DNA of 64,000 nt, taken from NCBI RefSeq assembly GCF_000244955.1, contig NZ_CM001439.1:1268628-1332627 (forward strand). The letters run 5' to 3'. Below the pieces are notes generated by a model that did not search any database, was not told where the DNA came from, and was given only the letters and a program-made list of their open reading frames with translations. Positions 28,183 through 40,172 of the stretch are shown here, piece after piece (position 1 is the first letter of the stretch; the number at the start of each line of letters is the position of its first letter). This DNA comes from Saccharomonospora marina XMU15. GTDB taxonomy: Bacteria; Actinomycetota; Actinomycetes; Mycobacteriales; Pseudonocardiaceae. Made by a program: the position numbers and the translations under genes.

Positions 28183-29226
28183 TCAGGGAAGGGTGTAGTG
28201 GCGCACCCCTTCGGTTTTGATCGCGGCGAGCTTGCCCTGCAGCACGAGCAGGTCCAGGTGGGCCGCGGTCTCCAGCACCGCGAGCATCTGGTTGAACGCG
28301 TCGAGGTCCGCCAGCGCGTGCTGCCTTCGCGTCCACGTCAGCCGAAGCGCCGACTCGTAGGCGGTGGCCGCGCCACCTGCGACGGTCTCGCCGATCTCGG
28401 TGAGTCGCTGCTCGTGGTGGGCCAGCAACTCGTCCACCCGCGCGTGCACGCTGGGCGAGACGGGGCCGTGCGCGGGCAGCAGTCGCCTGTCCGGCATCGC
28501 CCGCACCAGCCGCAGTGAGCCGAGGTAGTCACGCAACGGCAGTTGCGAGGGTGCGGGCTGGAACCCGATCGACGGCGTGATGTGCGGCAGCACATGATCG
28601 CCGGAGAAGAGCAGCCCCGCCGCGTCGTCGGCGAACACGACATGGCCCGCCGTGTGGCCGGGGGTGTGAACCACGTCGAGTTCCCTGCCCACGTGCACGG
28701 TGCGCCTGCCCGGTGTCAGCCACTCGTCGGGGTCCTCCCAGTAACTCTCGTCGGTGGCGGGCCGCCTGTCACCGAACACCCGCGTCAGCGCCTCGACCAC
28801 TGCCTCGCCGCCCGCTTCACGCAGCAGCCGCACCTGCGCCGCCATCGGCCTGCTCGACGGGTCCGCGGTGATCTTCAGCGAGGGCTCCTCCAGCATGCCG
28901 AGCGCAATCCGGCCGCCGAACTTCCTGCGCAGCGCTACGGCGAGCGTGTAGTGGTCGCGGTGCACGTGCGTGATGAGGAACTGGCTGACATCGGCCAGGC
29001 CCGCGCCCAGCCCCCGCAGCGCGGCCTCCAGTTGCTGGTGGGCCTCGTCCAGAGCCCAACCGGAATCGATGAGTACGAGCGAGTCGCCGCTGGTGATGGC
29101 GTAGATGTTCACCGCTCGCAGCGCGTCGTGCGGAAGCGGCAGCGGGATGCGGTACACCCCGGGAGCCACCGAGTACACGCCGGGCTCGGTCCAGTGGCGG
29201 CTGTTGTCGTCCTCGCGCGGTTCCAT
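28183..29226 (-). CDS. MBL-fold metallo-hydrolase
   Basis: This 347-residue protein has the metallo-beta-lactamase fold with the binuclear metal motif THVHRDHYT (HxHxDH, about residues 86-94), the next metal ligand in VVHTPGHTAGHVVF near 185, the bridging Asp in LFSGDHVLPH near 209, and a later His in LLPAHGPVSPS near 250. A C-terminal helical region of about 90 residues resembles that of lactonase-like and hydroxyacylglutathione-hydrolase-like members. The substrate is unknown. Start ATG 29226 lacks a good Shine-Dalgarno. Confidence 0.88.
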   Translation of the reverse strand: MEPREDDNSRHWTEPGVYSVAPGVYRIPLPLPHDALRAVNIYAITSGDSLVLIDSGWALDEAHQQLEAALRGLGAGLADVSQFLITHVHRDHYTLAVALRRKFGGRIALGMLEEPSLKITADPSSRPMAAQVRLLREAGGEAVVEALTRVFGDRRPATDESYWEDPDEWLTPGRRTVHVGRELDVVHTPGHTAGHVVFADDAAGLLFSGDHVLPHITPSIGFQPAPSQLPLRDYLGSLRLVRAMPDRRLLPAHGPVSPSVHARVDELLAHHEQRLTEIGETVAGGAATAYESALRLTWTRRQHALADLDAFNQMLAVLETAAHLDLLVLQGKLAAIKTEGVRHYTLP

Positions 29227-29305
29227 CCCACGATCAGAGCAGGTCGCACGCCCGGACAGGAGTCCGGTGAGACCGACATCACTGAGCGCCTGCTTAGGCT
29301 GCCGG

Positions 29306-30139
29306 TCAGTCGTCTCCGCTCTCGTTGATCAGGCGTTCCAGTTCTCGCCGCAGCAGGCCCAGCCGCGCGTCGGCGAGCAGCGGGATCTCCCGCCTGCGCC
29401 TGCGCACCGCCGCCGGATCGATGTCGACGATCGTGAGAGCCTCGTCCCAGGTCGCGGCCGTCGCAACCACGGAGCCCCACGGATCCAGCACCCGCGAACC
29501 ACCCCAGAACCGCACGCCCGCCTCGTCACCGACACGGTTGACGAACAGCACCCAGCACTGCTGCATCCGCGCGGTGAAGGTGAGCAGGTCGTGCCAGTAC
29601 TCGGCAGGGTCGAACGAACCACCGGTGAGCTTCGCCGCGCTGTTGGCGGGCACGATCAACAGCTCCGCACCGTCCTGCGCCGCCAGCCACGGCAGCATCG
29701 GCTGCCACGCGTCGTTGCAGATGAGAGTGGCGAACCTGCCGTGCTTGGTGTCGAACGCCCGCATGTGCTGGCCGGGGCTGGCGTGCTTGCGTTCCTCCCA
29801 GATCAGGTAGTTGGGCAGGTACAGCTTGCGGTGGTTGTGGACCAGCTGGCCGCCGGACAGGTACAGCGCCGAGTTGTGCCGCCGGATCCGACCGTCCTCG
29901 AGCAGCCCGATCACCACGTCGGGCCCGTGCCGCGCGAGGTCGGCGAGCCGAGGGTCGTCCGGCCAGAGCGAGATGTCGTCGGCGAGTTGCCCCAGCGCGT
30001 ACCCGGTGAGACTCAGTTCGGGAAACACCACGAGGTCCGCGTCGTCGGCGGCGGCGTCCTTGATGATCCGTTCGGCATCGACCAGGTTGCCCTCCACGTC
30101 GCCGAGCCGACAGTCGGTCTGCGCGAGTGCCACTCTCAT
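29306..30139 (-). CDS. Carbon-nitrogen hydrolase (nitrilase superfamily)
   Basis: This 277-residue protein carries the Glu-Lys-Cys triad of the nitrilase superfamily: Glu in LVVFPELSLTGYALG (near residue 43), Lys in HNHRKLYLPNY (near 109) and Cys in TLICNDAWQPML (near 147). Members hydrolyse amides, nitriles or ureido compounds, or serve as glutaminase domains of NAD synthetases; this one stands alone, so an amidase is likely. ATG 30139 is preceded by GGGGAGGTGAG. The long open frame upstream to 30406 crosses into the divergent gene and is not used. Confidence 0.88.
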   Translation of the reverse strand: MRVALAQTDCRLGDVEGNLVDAERIIKDAAADDADLVVFPELSLTGYALGQLADDISLWPDDPRLADLARHGPDVVIGLLEDGRIRRHNSALYLSGGQLVHNHRKLYLPNYLIWEERKHASPGQHMRAFDTKHGRFATLICNDAWQPMLPWLAAQDGAELLIVPANSAAKLTGGSFDPAEYWHDLLTFTARMQQCWVLFVNRVGDEAGVRFWGGSRVLDPWGSVVATAATWDEALTIVDIDPAAVRRRRREIPLLADARLGLLRRELERLINESGDD

Positions 30140-30273
30140 GCGTCTCACCTCCCCATGTCCGAAGCGGGCGCGGATACCCAAGACGGTACGCGTCAGCGGC
30201 CCCCTCAGCGAGACACCCGAACGGCCGTGCCCCGGCGGCGAAACGGCGGCGTCGCCGGGGCACAATCTCGGGT

Positions 30274-31308
30274 GTGACCGAACAAGCGTGGCCCCCGGCA
30301 GCCGCCACCGGTATCGGCTCGATGCCGGGCACGGATTCTGCCGAGGCCGCCGAGATCGTGCTCGGTGAACTGCCCGACTTCCCGCACCTGCCGGAGCTGC
30401 CCGCACGGGGTGTCGGCGCTGACCTGATCGGACGTACCTCGGCGCTGCTGGTCGACCTGGCGGTGGAGGTGGTCGTCAGCGGTTACCGTGTCGCGCCGAG
30501 GCCGGGACGGCATCACCGGCGTGCCGTGGACCTGCTTCGCTGGGACATCGACGCGTTCGCCGAGGCCGCACTGCGCAGCAGGCCGCGGCTGGTGAAGATA
30601 CAGCTCGCCGGACCGTGGACGCTGGCGGCAGGCGTCGAACTCGCGCGGGGCCACCGGGTGCTCACCGACCACGGAGCCACCCGTGACTTCACCGAGTCGC
30701 TTGTGGAAGGCCTGCGCTCCCACGTCGCGGAGGTCGCCGAGCGCACGGGTGCGTCGGTGGTCGTCCAGCTCGACGAGCCGACACTTCCCGACGTGCTCGC
30801 GGGCTCGCTTTCCACGCCTTCCGGCTACGGCACCGTGGATTCGGTGCCGCAGCCCGAGGCGCGGGACCTGCTCGCCAGGGTGGTGTCGGCGGCCGAGAGC
30901 ATGACCGGGCAGCCGGTGATCGTGCACTGCTGCGCGCCGCGCCCGCCGGTGGGACTGCTGCGGTCGGCCGGAGCGGGAGCGATCTCGCTGGATGCCACCG
31001 TGCTGGACGGGGCACCCGGCACGATGCTCGACGAACTCGGCGAGGCGTGGGACGCGGGAACGACGCTGTTGCTGGGGCTGGTGCCTTCGCAGCCGCCGCA
31101 GCCGGGGCGTGACGACCTGCGCGAACTGGCAGGCCCCGCGCTGCGGCTGGTGGACCGGCTCGGTTTCGGCAGGGACGTCCTCGCCGAGCGTGCCGTGCCG
31201 ACACCCGCCTGCGGGCTCGCGGACGCAGGCGAGGGGTGGCTGCGCAGGGCGTTGTCGCTGACGCGGGATCTGGGCAAAGCGTTCGTGGAGCCTGTCGAGG
31301 GCTGGTAG
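30274..31308 (+). CDS. MetE-like (cobalamin-independent methionine synthase catalytic domain) protein
   Basis: This 344-residue protein resembles the C-terminal TIM-barrel of MetE and is much shorter than a full MetE (about 750 residues). It starts TGIGSMPGTDSAEAAEIVLG, and has VKIQLAGPWTLAAGVEL near 105, VVVQLDEPTLPDVLAG near 165 and VIVHCCAPRPPVGLL near 210, where His and Cys could bind zinc. The orthologous position in M. tuberculosis, next to ligA, is a conserved protein (Rv3015c). Methyl transfer is possible, but the acceptor is unknown. GTG 30274 lies 7 nt after CACAAT, with no Shine-Dalgarno. Confidence 0.75.
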   Translation: MTEQAWPPAAATGIGSMPGTDSAEAAEIVLGELPDFPHLPELPARGVGADLIGRTSALLVDLAVEVVVSGYRVAPRPGRHHRRAVDLLRWDIDAFAEAALRSRPRLVKIQLAGPWTLAAGVELARGHRVLTDHGATRDFTESLVEGLRSHVAEVAERTGASVVVQLDEPTLPDVLAGSLSTPSGYGTVDSVPQPEARDLLARVVSAAESMTGQPVIVHCCAPRPPVGLLRSAGAGAISLDATVLDGAPGTMLDELGEAWDAGTTLLLGLVPSQPPQPGRDDLRELAGPALRLVDRLGFGRDVLAERAVPTPACGLADAGEGWLRRALSLTRDLGKAFVEPVEGW

Positions 31309-31318
31309 TACTCGCAGC

Positions 31319-34666
<3,348 letters not shown>

Positions 34667-34690
34667 CGGGGGCGAGGCACCAGCGCTAAC

Positions 34691-35299
34691 TCACCGTTCG
34701 TGTGGTCGCCACGTTCGCCGCCTGACCACCGTCACCGCCAGCGCCAGCACGGCCAGCGCGCCGAGCAGCGCCAGCACGGCGGGCACCACACCGATGCGGT
34801 CGACCACCCACAGCACCACCGCGCGGCTACGGGAATCCGGGTCGGCCAGCACCACCGCCACGAACACCACGGCCAGCACCGATGCGGCGGCCAGCACCCA
34901 GCGGCCGTGGTGGGTACGCAACCCGAACTTGCGGCTGACGACTCGAGCCGCGCGCATGATGCGTCCCACCCGCAGCACCCGTAGCGCGCCGATGGCGAGG
35001 AGCAGTCGCAGGATCTGTAGCGGACCGACGACGAAGACGACGGCGGGCACCGCGAGGCCGACGATCAGCAGCTGCGCGCGGTAACGACGCACCCAGCTCG
35101 TAACGCTGCCGCTGAGCCACAGCAACAGCAACGACTCGCCGACGAGCACGGCCAGTGACAGCCAGTTGAGCACCTGGCCGACGACCGCGGTGGGGCCTCC
35201 CGTGGTGGTCAGGAAGACGGCAGGCACCGACACCAGCGCCGCGGCCAGCACGGGAGCCGACATTCGCTCCCGTGCCCGTTCCGCCCGGCTGTCGCCCAC
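34691..35299 (-). CDS. Membrane protein resembling a voltage-sensor domain without a pore
   Basis: This 202-residue membrane protein has about five hydrophobic segments: near residues 16-33, 40-62, 75-93, 130-152 and 165-190. Between the third and fourth there is an S4-like helix, LRVLRVGRIMRAARVVSRKF, with arginines at about every third position, as in voltage sensors of ion channels. No pore loop with a K- or Na-selectivity filter follows. It resembles ion transporter (VIC family) fragments and is possibly a stand-alone voltage-sensor or proton-channel-like protein. The function is not established. It converges with the GNAT gene. Confidence 0.65.
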   Translation of the reverse strand: MGDSRAERARERMSAPVLAAALVSVPAVFLTTTGGPTAVVGQVLNWLSLAVLVGESLLLLWLSGSVTSWVRRYRAQLLIVGLAVPAVVFVVGPLQILRLLLAIGALRVLRVGRIMRAARVVSRKFGLRTHHGRWVLAAASVLAVVFVAVVLADPDSRSRAVVLWVVDRIGVVPAVLALLGALAVLALAVTVVRRRTWRPHER

Positions 35300-35344
35300 C
35301 TGTCCAGTTTAGGAACTGAGGAAGCGATGTTTCGTCACGCTGTG

Positions 35345-35998
35345 TCAGCTGTCGAGTACGACGGCGACGATCCCCGCGAGGTGGGCGAGCCTTGCGACCT
35401 CGGCCGCGCGGAACATCGGCCCACCGGGGCGACCCACCAGCAGCGCCCGGTCGGGTTTGCCCAGCGGGGTCGCGGCCAGTTCGGTGCCGAGTTCCTTCCA
35501 GGTGTCCGGAATCCAGCTGTCCTCGGAATCGAGGACGGTCGCGCGCTCCAGCGGCAGCCACGGCAGGTCGCGCAGCGGCACCTCGGGCGCTGCCGTCGAG
35601 GAGGCCAGCCGCCGTACCTCGTGGTCGGCCTTCGCGACCACCAGCGACCAGCCGGCACGGATGATCTTGGGGACGCCCTCGGCGAGGAGGTCGAGGCCGG
35701 ACACGGGGCGCGCCGCGATCTCTTCCACCAGTTCCAGCTCACGGTGTGTGTCGAGGACACCGGCGTAGGGGCGCACGGCGTCGACCTCCACGCCCTCGAC
35801 GCTTTCCGCGGCGGTGATCAGAGCGTCGGGCAGCCTCCCCGACGGCAGCTCCACCACCAGGTCGTCGACCGCGATTCCCTCGCCACGCTCGACCACGTCG
35901 ACGCTGAGAATGTCAGCACCTGCCATGCCGAGCGCGGTGGCCACGGCGCCGAGGGTGCCGGGGCTGTCCGGGAGCTGGACCCGGATCAGGAACGACAA
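35345..35998 (-). CDS. ACT domain-containing protein
   Basis: This 217-residue cytosolic protein has an N-terminal ACT domain (RVQLPDSPGTLGAVATALGMAGADILSVDVVERGEG, residues 6-41), then a second, weaker repeat (PYAGVLDTHRELELVEEIAA near 77) and a C-terminal region that may fold like an ACT or GAF module (RALLVGRPGGPMF). ACT domains bind amino acids and control enzymes or regulators. In M. tuberculosis the equivalent gene (Rv3013) lies beside gatC. It is divergent from gatC. An amino-acid sensor role is inference. Confidence 0.8.
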   Translation of the reverse strand: MSFLIRVQLPDSPGTLGAVATALGMAGADILSVDVVERGEGIAVDDLVVELPSGRLPDALITAAESVEGVEVDAVRPYAGVLDTHRELELVEEIAARPVSGLDLLAEGVPKIIRAGWSLVVAKADHEVRRLASSTAAPEVPLRDLPWLPLERATVLDSEDSWIPDTWKELGTELAATPLGKPDRALLVGRPGGPMFRAAEVARLAHLAGIVAVVLDS

Positions 35999-36016
35999 CG
36001 TGAACCCCTCTCCTCG

Positions 36017-36087
36017 GCCAGCGTCCTCACCTCATTCACGTAGTTACGCCTTTCGCCAGCCGATAATTGTTGCAGAAGGACGCTGGC
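36017..36087. other. Spaced inverted repeat in the gatC upstream region
   Basis: GCCAGCGTCCT (36017-36027) is repeated as AGGACGCTGGC (36077-36087), a perfect 11-bp inverted repeat with 49 nt between. It lies between the divergent ACT gene and gatC and could be paired binding sites or a long RNA hairpin. No function is known. Confidence 0.35.
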
Positions 36088-36215
36088 GTGGGCAGCCACC
36101 ATCGGCGGCGACCCGGTCGAGCTTGCCAGGTCGCACGCCATAGACTGCCCTGAGGAGTACCCAAATCCGCAACGTCCTCATTGAGAATTGAGAACACCCT
36201 TCCGGAGTCGCCCGC

Positions 36216-36515
36216 GTGTCGAATATTTCCCGTGCTGAGGTCGCGCACCTCGCCAAGTTGGCCAGGATGGCAGTCACCGAGGAGGAACTGGACGTCTTCG
36301 CAGACCAACTCGACCAGATCCTGGACGCCGTGGCCAAGGTCAGCGAGGTCGCAGGCGACGACATCCCGCCGACGTCGCACGCCGTGCCGCTGACCAACAC
36401 CTTCCGCGAGGACGTGGTGAGGCCGGGGCTGACGCAGCAGGAGGCCCTCGCCTGCGCTCCGGCCGCGGAAGAGGGCAGGTTCCGCGTACCTCGCATCCTG
36501 GGGGAAGAGCAGTGA
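36216..36515 (+). CDS. gatC: Glutamyl-tRNA(Gln) amidotransferase subunit C
   Basis: This 99-residue subunit stabilises GatA within GatCAB, which amidates Glu-tRNA(Gln) to Gln-tRNA(Gln). It has the family core [48 protein letters not shown] and [14 protein letters not shown]. The start is GTG 36216. Its end overlaps the gatA start as GTGA, so the three genes form a coupled operon gatCAB. The spacer to the divergent ACT gene is 217 bp. Confidence 0.95.
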   Translation: MSNISRAEVAHLAKLARMAVTEEELDVFADQLDQILDAVAKVSEVAGDDIPPTSHAVPLTNTFREDVVRPGLTQQEALACAPAAEEGRFRVPRILGEEQ

Positions 36516-38065
36516 CCGACTCGACCGATCTGACCAGGCTGACCGCGGCCGAACTCGCGGACAGGATCCACGCCCGCGACGTCAGCGCCGTCGAGGCCAC
36601 CCAGGCGCACCTCGACCGCATAGCCGAGGTCGACGGCGCGGTACACGCGTTCCTGCACGTCGACGCCGAAGGTGCGCTGGCGGCGGCGCGGCTGGTCGAT
36701 GCCACGCTGGCCGAAGGCGGGGACCCGGTCTCGCCGCTGGCGGGCGTGCCGTTGGCGCTCAAGGACGTGTTCACCACCAAGGACATGCCGACCACCTGCG
36801 GCTCGAAGACGCTGGAGCACTGGCTGCCGCCCTACGACGCCACCGTGACGCGCAGGCTGCGTGAGGCGGGGATGGTCGTTCTCGGCAAGACGAACATGGA
36901 CGAGTTCGCGATGGGCTCCTCCACGGAGAACTCCGCGTTCGGCCCCACCCGCAACCCCTGGGATCTCGACCGCATCCCCGGTGGCTCCGGCGGCGGATCT
37001 TCCGCATCGGTGGCGGCCTTCGAGGCACCGCTGGCGATCGGTACCGACACCGGTGGCTCGATCCGCCAGCCCGCCGCCGTCACCGGAACCGTCGGCGTCA
37101 AGCCGACCTACGGCGGGGTGTCGCGCTACGGACTGGTCGCGTTCTCCTCATCGCTGGACCAGGGCGGCCCGTGCGCGCGGACGGTGCTCGACGCCGCGCT
37201 GCTGCACGAGATCATCGCGGGCCACGACCCGCTCGATTCCACCTCGATCGAAAGGCCCGTCCCCGCTGTGGTCGCGGCGGCGCGCGAAGGCGCGAAGGGC
37301 GACCTCTCGGGGATGCGAATCGGTGTGGTCGCCCAGTTCCAGGGAGAGGGCTACCAGTCAGGCGTGCTCGGTTCCTTCGAGTCCGCCGTCGCGCGGCTGC
37401 GCGAGCTGGGTGCGGAGATCGTCGAGGTGTCCTGCCCCAGCTTCGACTACGCGCTGTCGGCCTACTACCTCATCGCGCCGAGTGAGTGCTCCTCCAACCT
37501 CGCCCGCTTCGACGCCATGCGTTACGGCCTGCGGGTTGGCGACGACGGCACGCGCAGCGCCGAGGAGGTCATGTCGCTTTCGCGCGAGGCCGGTTTCGGC
37601 GCCGAGGTGAAGCGGCGGATCATGCTGGGAACCTACGCGTTGTCGTCGGGTTACTACGACGCCTACTACGGCTCCGCGCAGAAGGTGCGCACGCTGATCG
37701 CGCGTGATTTCGCCTCCGCGTTCGAGCAGGTGGACGTGCTGGTGTCGCCGACGACGCCCACCACGGCGTTCCGCATCGGTGAGCGGGTGGACGACCCGCT
37801 GGCGATGTATCTCGCCGACCTGTGCACGATTCCGGCCAACCTCGCGGGCAACGCTGCCATGAGTGTCCCGAGTGGACTGTCGGACGACGACGGGCTTCCG
37901 GTCGGGCTACAGGTCATGGCGCCCGCGCTCGCCGACGAGCGGCTCTACCGGGTCGGGGCCGCCTACGAGACGGCACGGGGACCGTTGCTGGACAAGATGC
38001 CTGAGTTGAAGGGAGCGCCTCGCGTGAGGCCCGACGCACTCGTTCGCTCGGAGGTGCCGCGATGA
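36512..38065 (+). CDS. gatA: Glutamyl-tRNA(Gln) amidotransferase subunit A
   Basis: This 517-residue amidase releases ammonia from glutamine for GatB. The amidase-signature triad is visible: Lys84 in [16 protein letters not shown], the cis-Ser in [15 protein letters not shown], and nucleophile Ser183 in [15 protein letters not shown]. Later motifs [15 protein letters not shown] and [13 protein letters not shown] are family-typical. The start is GTG 36512. It overlaps gatC and gatB by 4 bp on each side. GatCAB makes Gln-tRNA in organisms without glutaminyl-tRNA synthetase; gltX and tRNA-Gln lie further along this window. Confidence 0.97.
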   Translation: MTDSTDLTRLTAAELADRIHARDVSAVEATQAHLDRIAEVDGAVHAFLHVDAEGALAAARLVDATLAEGGDPVSPLAGVPLALKDVFTTKDMPTTCGSKTLEHWLPPYDATVTRRLREAGMVVLGKTNMDEFAMGSSTENSAFGPTRNPWDLDRIPGGSGGGSSASVAAFEAPLAIGTDTGGSIRQPAAVTGTVGVKPTYGGVSRYGLVAFSSSLDQGGPCARTVLDAALLHEIIAGHDPLDSTSIERPVPAVVAAAREGAKGDLSGMRIGVVAQFQGEGYQSGVLGSFESAVARLRELGAEIVEVSCPSFDYALSAYYLIAPSECSSNLARFDAMRYGLRVGDDGTRSAEEVMSLSREAGFGAEVKRRIMLGTYALSSGYYDAYYGSAQKVRTLIARDFASAFEQVDVLVSPTTPTTAFRIGERVDDPLAMYLADLCTIPANLAGNAAMSVPSGLSDDDGLPVGLQVMAPALADERLYRVGAAYETARGPLLDKMPELKGAPRVRPDALVRSEVPR

Positions 38066-39567
38066 CCGCCGTCGCCGAGTTGATGGACTTTCCCGAGGTC
38101 GTGCAGCGCTACGACCCGGTGCTGGGACTCGAGGTTCACGTCGAACTCAACACGAACACCAAGATGTTCTGCGGGTGCCCCAACCTCTTCGGTGGTGAGC
38201 CGAACACTCACGTCTGCCCGACGTGTCTGGGTCTGCCCGGTGCCCTGCCTGTCGTCAACGGCAAAGCGGTGGAGTCGGCCATCCGCATCGGACTGGCGCT
38301 GAACTGCGAGATCGCGCCGTGGTGCCGGTTCGCACGGAAGAATTACTTCTATCCCGACATGCCGAAGAACTTCCAGACCTCGCAGTACGACGAGCCGATC
38401 GCCTTCGACGGACACCTCGACGTGATGTTGGACGACGGCGAGATAGTGCGCGTGGGCATCGAGCGGGCCCACATGGAGGAGGACACCGGCAAGTCGCTGC
38501 ACGTGGGAGGCGCCACGGGGCGCATCCACGGCGCGGAACACTCGCTGCTGGACTACAACAGGGCAGGCGTGCCGCTCATCGAGATCGTCACCAAGCCGAT
38601 CGAGGGCATGGGCGCACGCGCGCCGGAGGTCGCCCGTGCCTACGTGACGGCGCTGCGGGACCTGTTGCGTGACATGGACGTCTCGGACGTGCGGATGGAC
38701 CAGGGCTCGCTGCGCTGCGACGCCAACGTCTCGCTGATGCCGAAGGGAGCCACCGAGTTCGGCACCCGCACCGAGACCAAGAACGTCAACTCGCTGCGTA
38801 GCGTCGAGCGGGCGGTGCGCTACGAGATGTCGAGGCAGGCGGCGGTGCTGTCCGCGGGCGGCACGGTCACCCAGGAGACCCGCCACTTCCAGGAGTCCGA
38901 CGGCACCACCTCGCCGGGCAGGGTGAAGGAGACGGCGGAGGACTACCGCTACTTCCCCGAGCCCGACCTGGTTCCCATCGCGCCCTCCGGCGAGTGGGTG
39001 GAGCAACTGCGCGGCACCATCCCGGAGTTGCCGTGGCAGCGCCGCAAGCGGATACAGGCCGAGTGGAACCTCACCGACGAGGAACTGCGCGACCTGGTGA
39101 ACACCGGTGCGGCCGATCTGGTCGCCGCCACGGTGGACGCGGGCGCCGATCCTGGCGAGGCGCGCAGTTGGTGGGTGCAGTACCTGACCCAGCAGGCCAA
39201 CACCAAGGGTGTGGAGCTGGCAGGGCTGCCGATCACGCCGGCACAGGTCGCTCGCGTGATCGAGCTGGTGTCGTCCGGCACGCTCACCAACAAGCTCGCC
39301 CGCGAGGTGGTGCAGGGTGTGCTCGCAGGTGAGGGCGAGCCGGACGAGGTGGTCGACAAGCGCGGCCTGAAGGTCGTCTCCGACGATTCGGCCCTGATCG
39401 CCGCCGTCGACGAGGCGCTTGCCGCGCAGCCCGACGTCGCCGACAAGATCCGTGGTGGCAAGGTGGCAGCGGCCGGTGCCATCGTCGGTGCCGTGATGAA
39501 GGCGACCAAGGGGCAGGCCGACGCCAAGCGCGTGCGCGAGCTGATCCTGGAACGCGTCGGTTCCTGA
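38062..39567 (+). CDS. gatB: Aspartyl/glutamyl-tRNA amidotransferase subunit B
   Basis: This 501-residue subunit binds Glu-tRNA(Gln), phosphorylates the glutamate and adds ammonia from GatA. It has the GatB signature [20 protein letters not shown] near residue 24, with zinc-binding cysteines CGCP and CPTC, and the [20 protein letters not shown] block near 93. The helical and YqeY-type C-terminal domain follows, ending with [19 protein letters not shown]. The start is ATG 38062, overlapping the gatA stop by 4 bp. Confidence 0.97.
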   Translation: MTAVAELMDFPEVVQRYDPVLGLEVHVELNTNTKMFCGCPNLFGGEPNTHVCPTCLGLPGALPVVNGKAVESAIRIGLALNCEIAPWCRFARKNYFYPDMPKNFQTSQYDEPIAFDGHLDVMLDDGEIVRVGIERAHMEEDTGKSLHVGGATGRIHGAEHSLLDYNRAGVPLIEIVTKPIEGMGARAPEVARAYVTALRDLLRDMDVSDVRMDQGSLRCDANVSLMPKGATEFGTRTETKNVNSLRSVERAVRYEMSRQAAVLSAGGTVTQETRHFQESDGTTSPGRVKETAEDYRYFPEPDLVPIAPSGEWVEQLRGTIPELPWQRRKRIQAEWNLTDEELRDLVNTGAADLVAATVDAGADPGEARSWWVQYLTQQANTKGVELAGLPITPAQVARVIELVSSGTLTNKLAREVVQGVLAGEGEPDEVVDKRGLKVVSDDSALIAAVDEALAAQPDVADKIRGGKVAAAGAIVGAVMKATKGQADAKRVRELILERVGS

Positions 39568-39572
39568 CAGCC

Positions 39573-40091
39573 GTGTGGTCACCGAAACGTGTGACGTGGC
39601 GTGAGTGGCTAGGCCTCGCTGCCGGGCTGCTCGCGCTCGCGGCGCTCTTCCTGCCGTGGACCGAGCTCTCGGCCACCGACCCGCAGCTGCGAGCGGCGTT
39701 GGCCGAACTGCCGAGTGAGGACGTGTCCCGCCCGGTGTGGTCGGCCACGTTCTTCGGATGGTTCCCGCCGCTGCTGCTGGTGCTGACCGGACTGGCGGTG
39801 GTCCTCTTCGGCCAGTCGACCCGGGCGAGGTGGAGCGGGCTGCCGCAACTGTGGCTGGTGGCCACCGTGGTCGCGCTCGTGGGCACCGTACTCGGCTGGG
39901 TGTTCATCGACTGGCAGTTCGGTGAGCAGCAGCGCGGGCTGCTCACCGAGAGCGGGGTGAGCATCGGCGCTGGGGTCGGTCGCTACCTGTGTGTCGCGGC
40001 AGCGTTGGTCTCGCTGACCGGCGCCGTGCTCGATGTGGTGGCGCTAAGGACGGAGTCCCGGCTGCCGCGAAAGGAGCGGGTGCGCCGGTAG
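39573..40091 (+). CDS. Integral membrane protein of unknown function
   Basis: This 172-residue protein has four predicted membrane segments, at about residues 12-30, 58-78, 87-110 and 128-152. It begins MWSPKRVTWREWLGLAAGLL. No motif for a known transporter is seen. The GTG start lies 5 bp after the gatB stop, so it is probably co-transcribed with gatCAB. A basic C terminus (RLPRKERVRR) suggests a cytoplasmic end. Confidence 0.7.
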   Translation: MWSPKRVTWREWLGLAAGLLALAALFLPWTELSATDPQLRAALAELPSEDVSRPVWSATFFGWFPPLLLVLTGLAVVLFGQSTRARWSGLPQLWLVATVVALVGTVLGWVFIDWQFGEQQRGLLTESGVSIGAGVGRYLCVAAALVSLTGAVLDVVALRTESRLPRKERVRR

Positions 40092-40110
40092 GCGGTGTGC
40101 TCTTGTGGTC

Positions 40111-40158
40111 GCTGTGCCGCTGTGCCGCTGTGCCGCTGTGCCGCTGTGTCGGTGTGCC
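40111..40158 (+). repeat. 8-bp tandem repeat
   Basis: GCTGTGCC occurs four times in perfect tandem (40111-40142), followed by two degenerate copies (GCTGTGTC and GGTGTGCC). It lies between the convergent ends of the membrane protein gene and the LppZ-like gene, after both stop codons, so length changes would not alter either protein. Confidence 0.85.
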
Positions 40159-40172
40159 TGTTGTGCCGCCGC

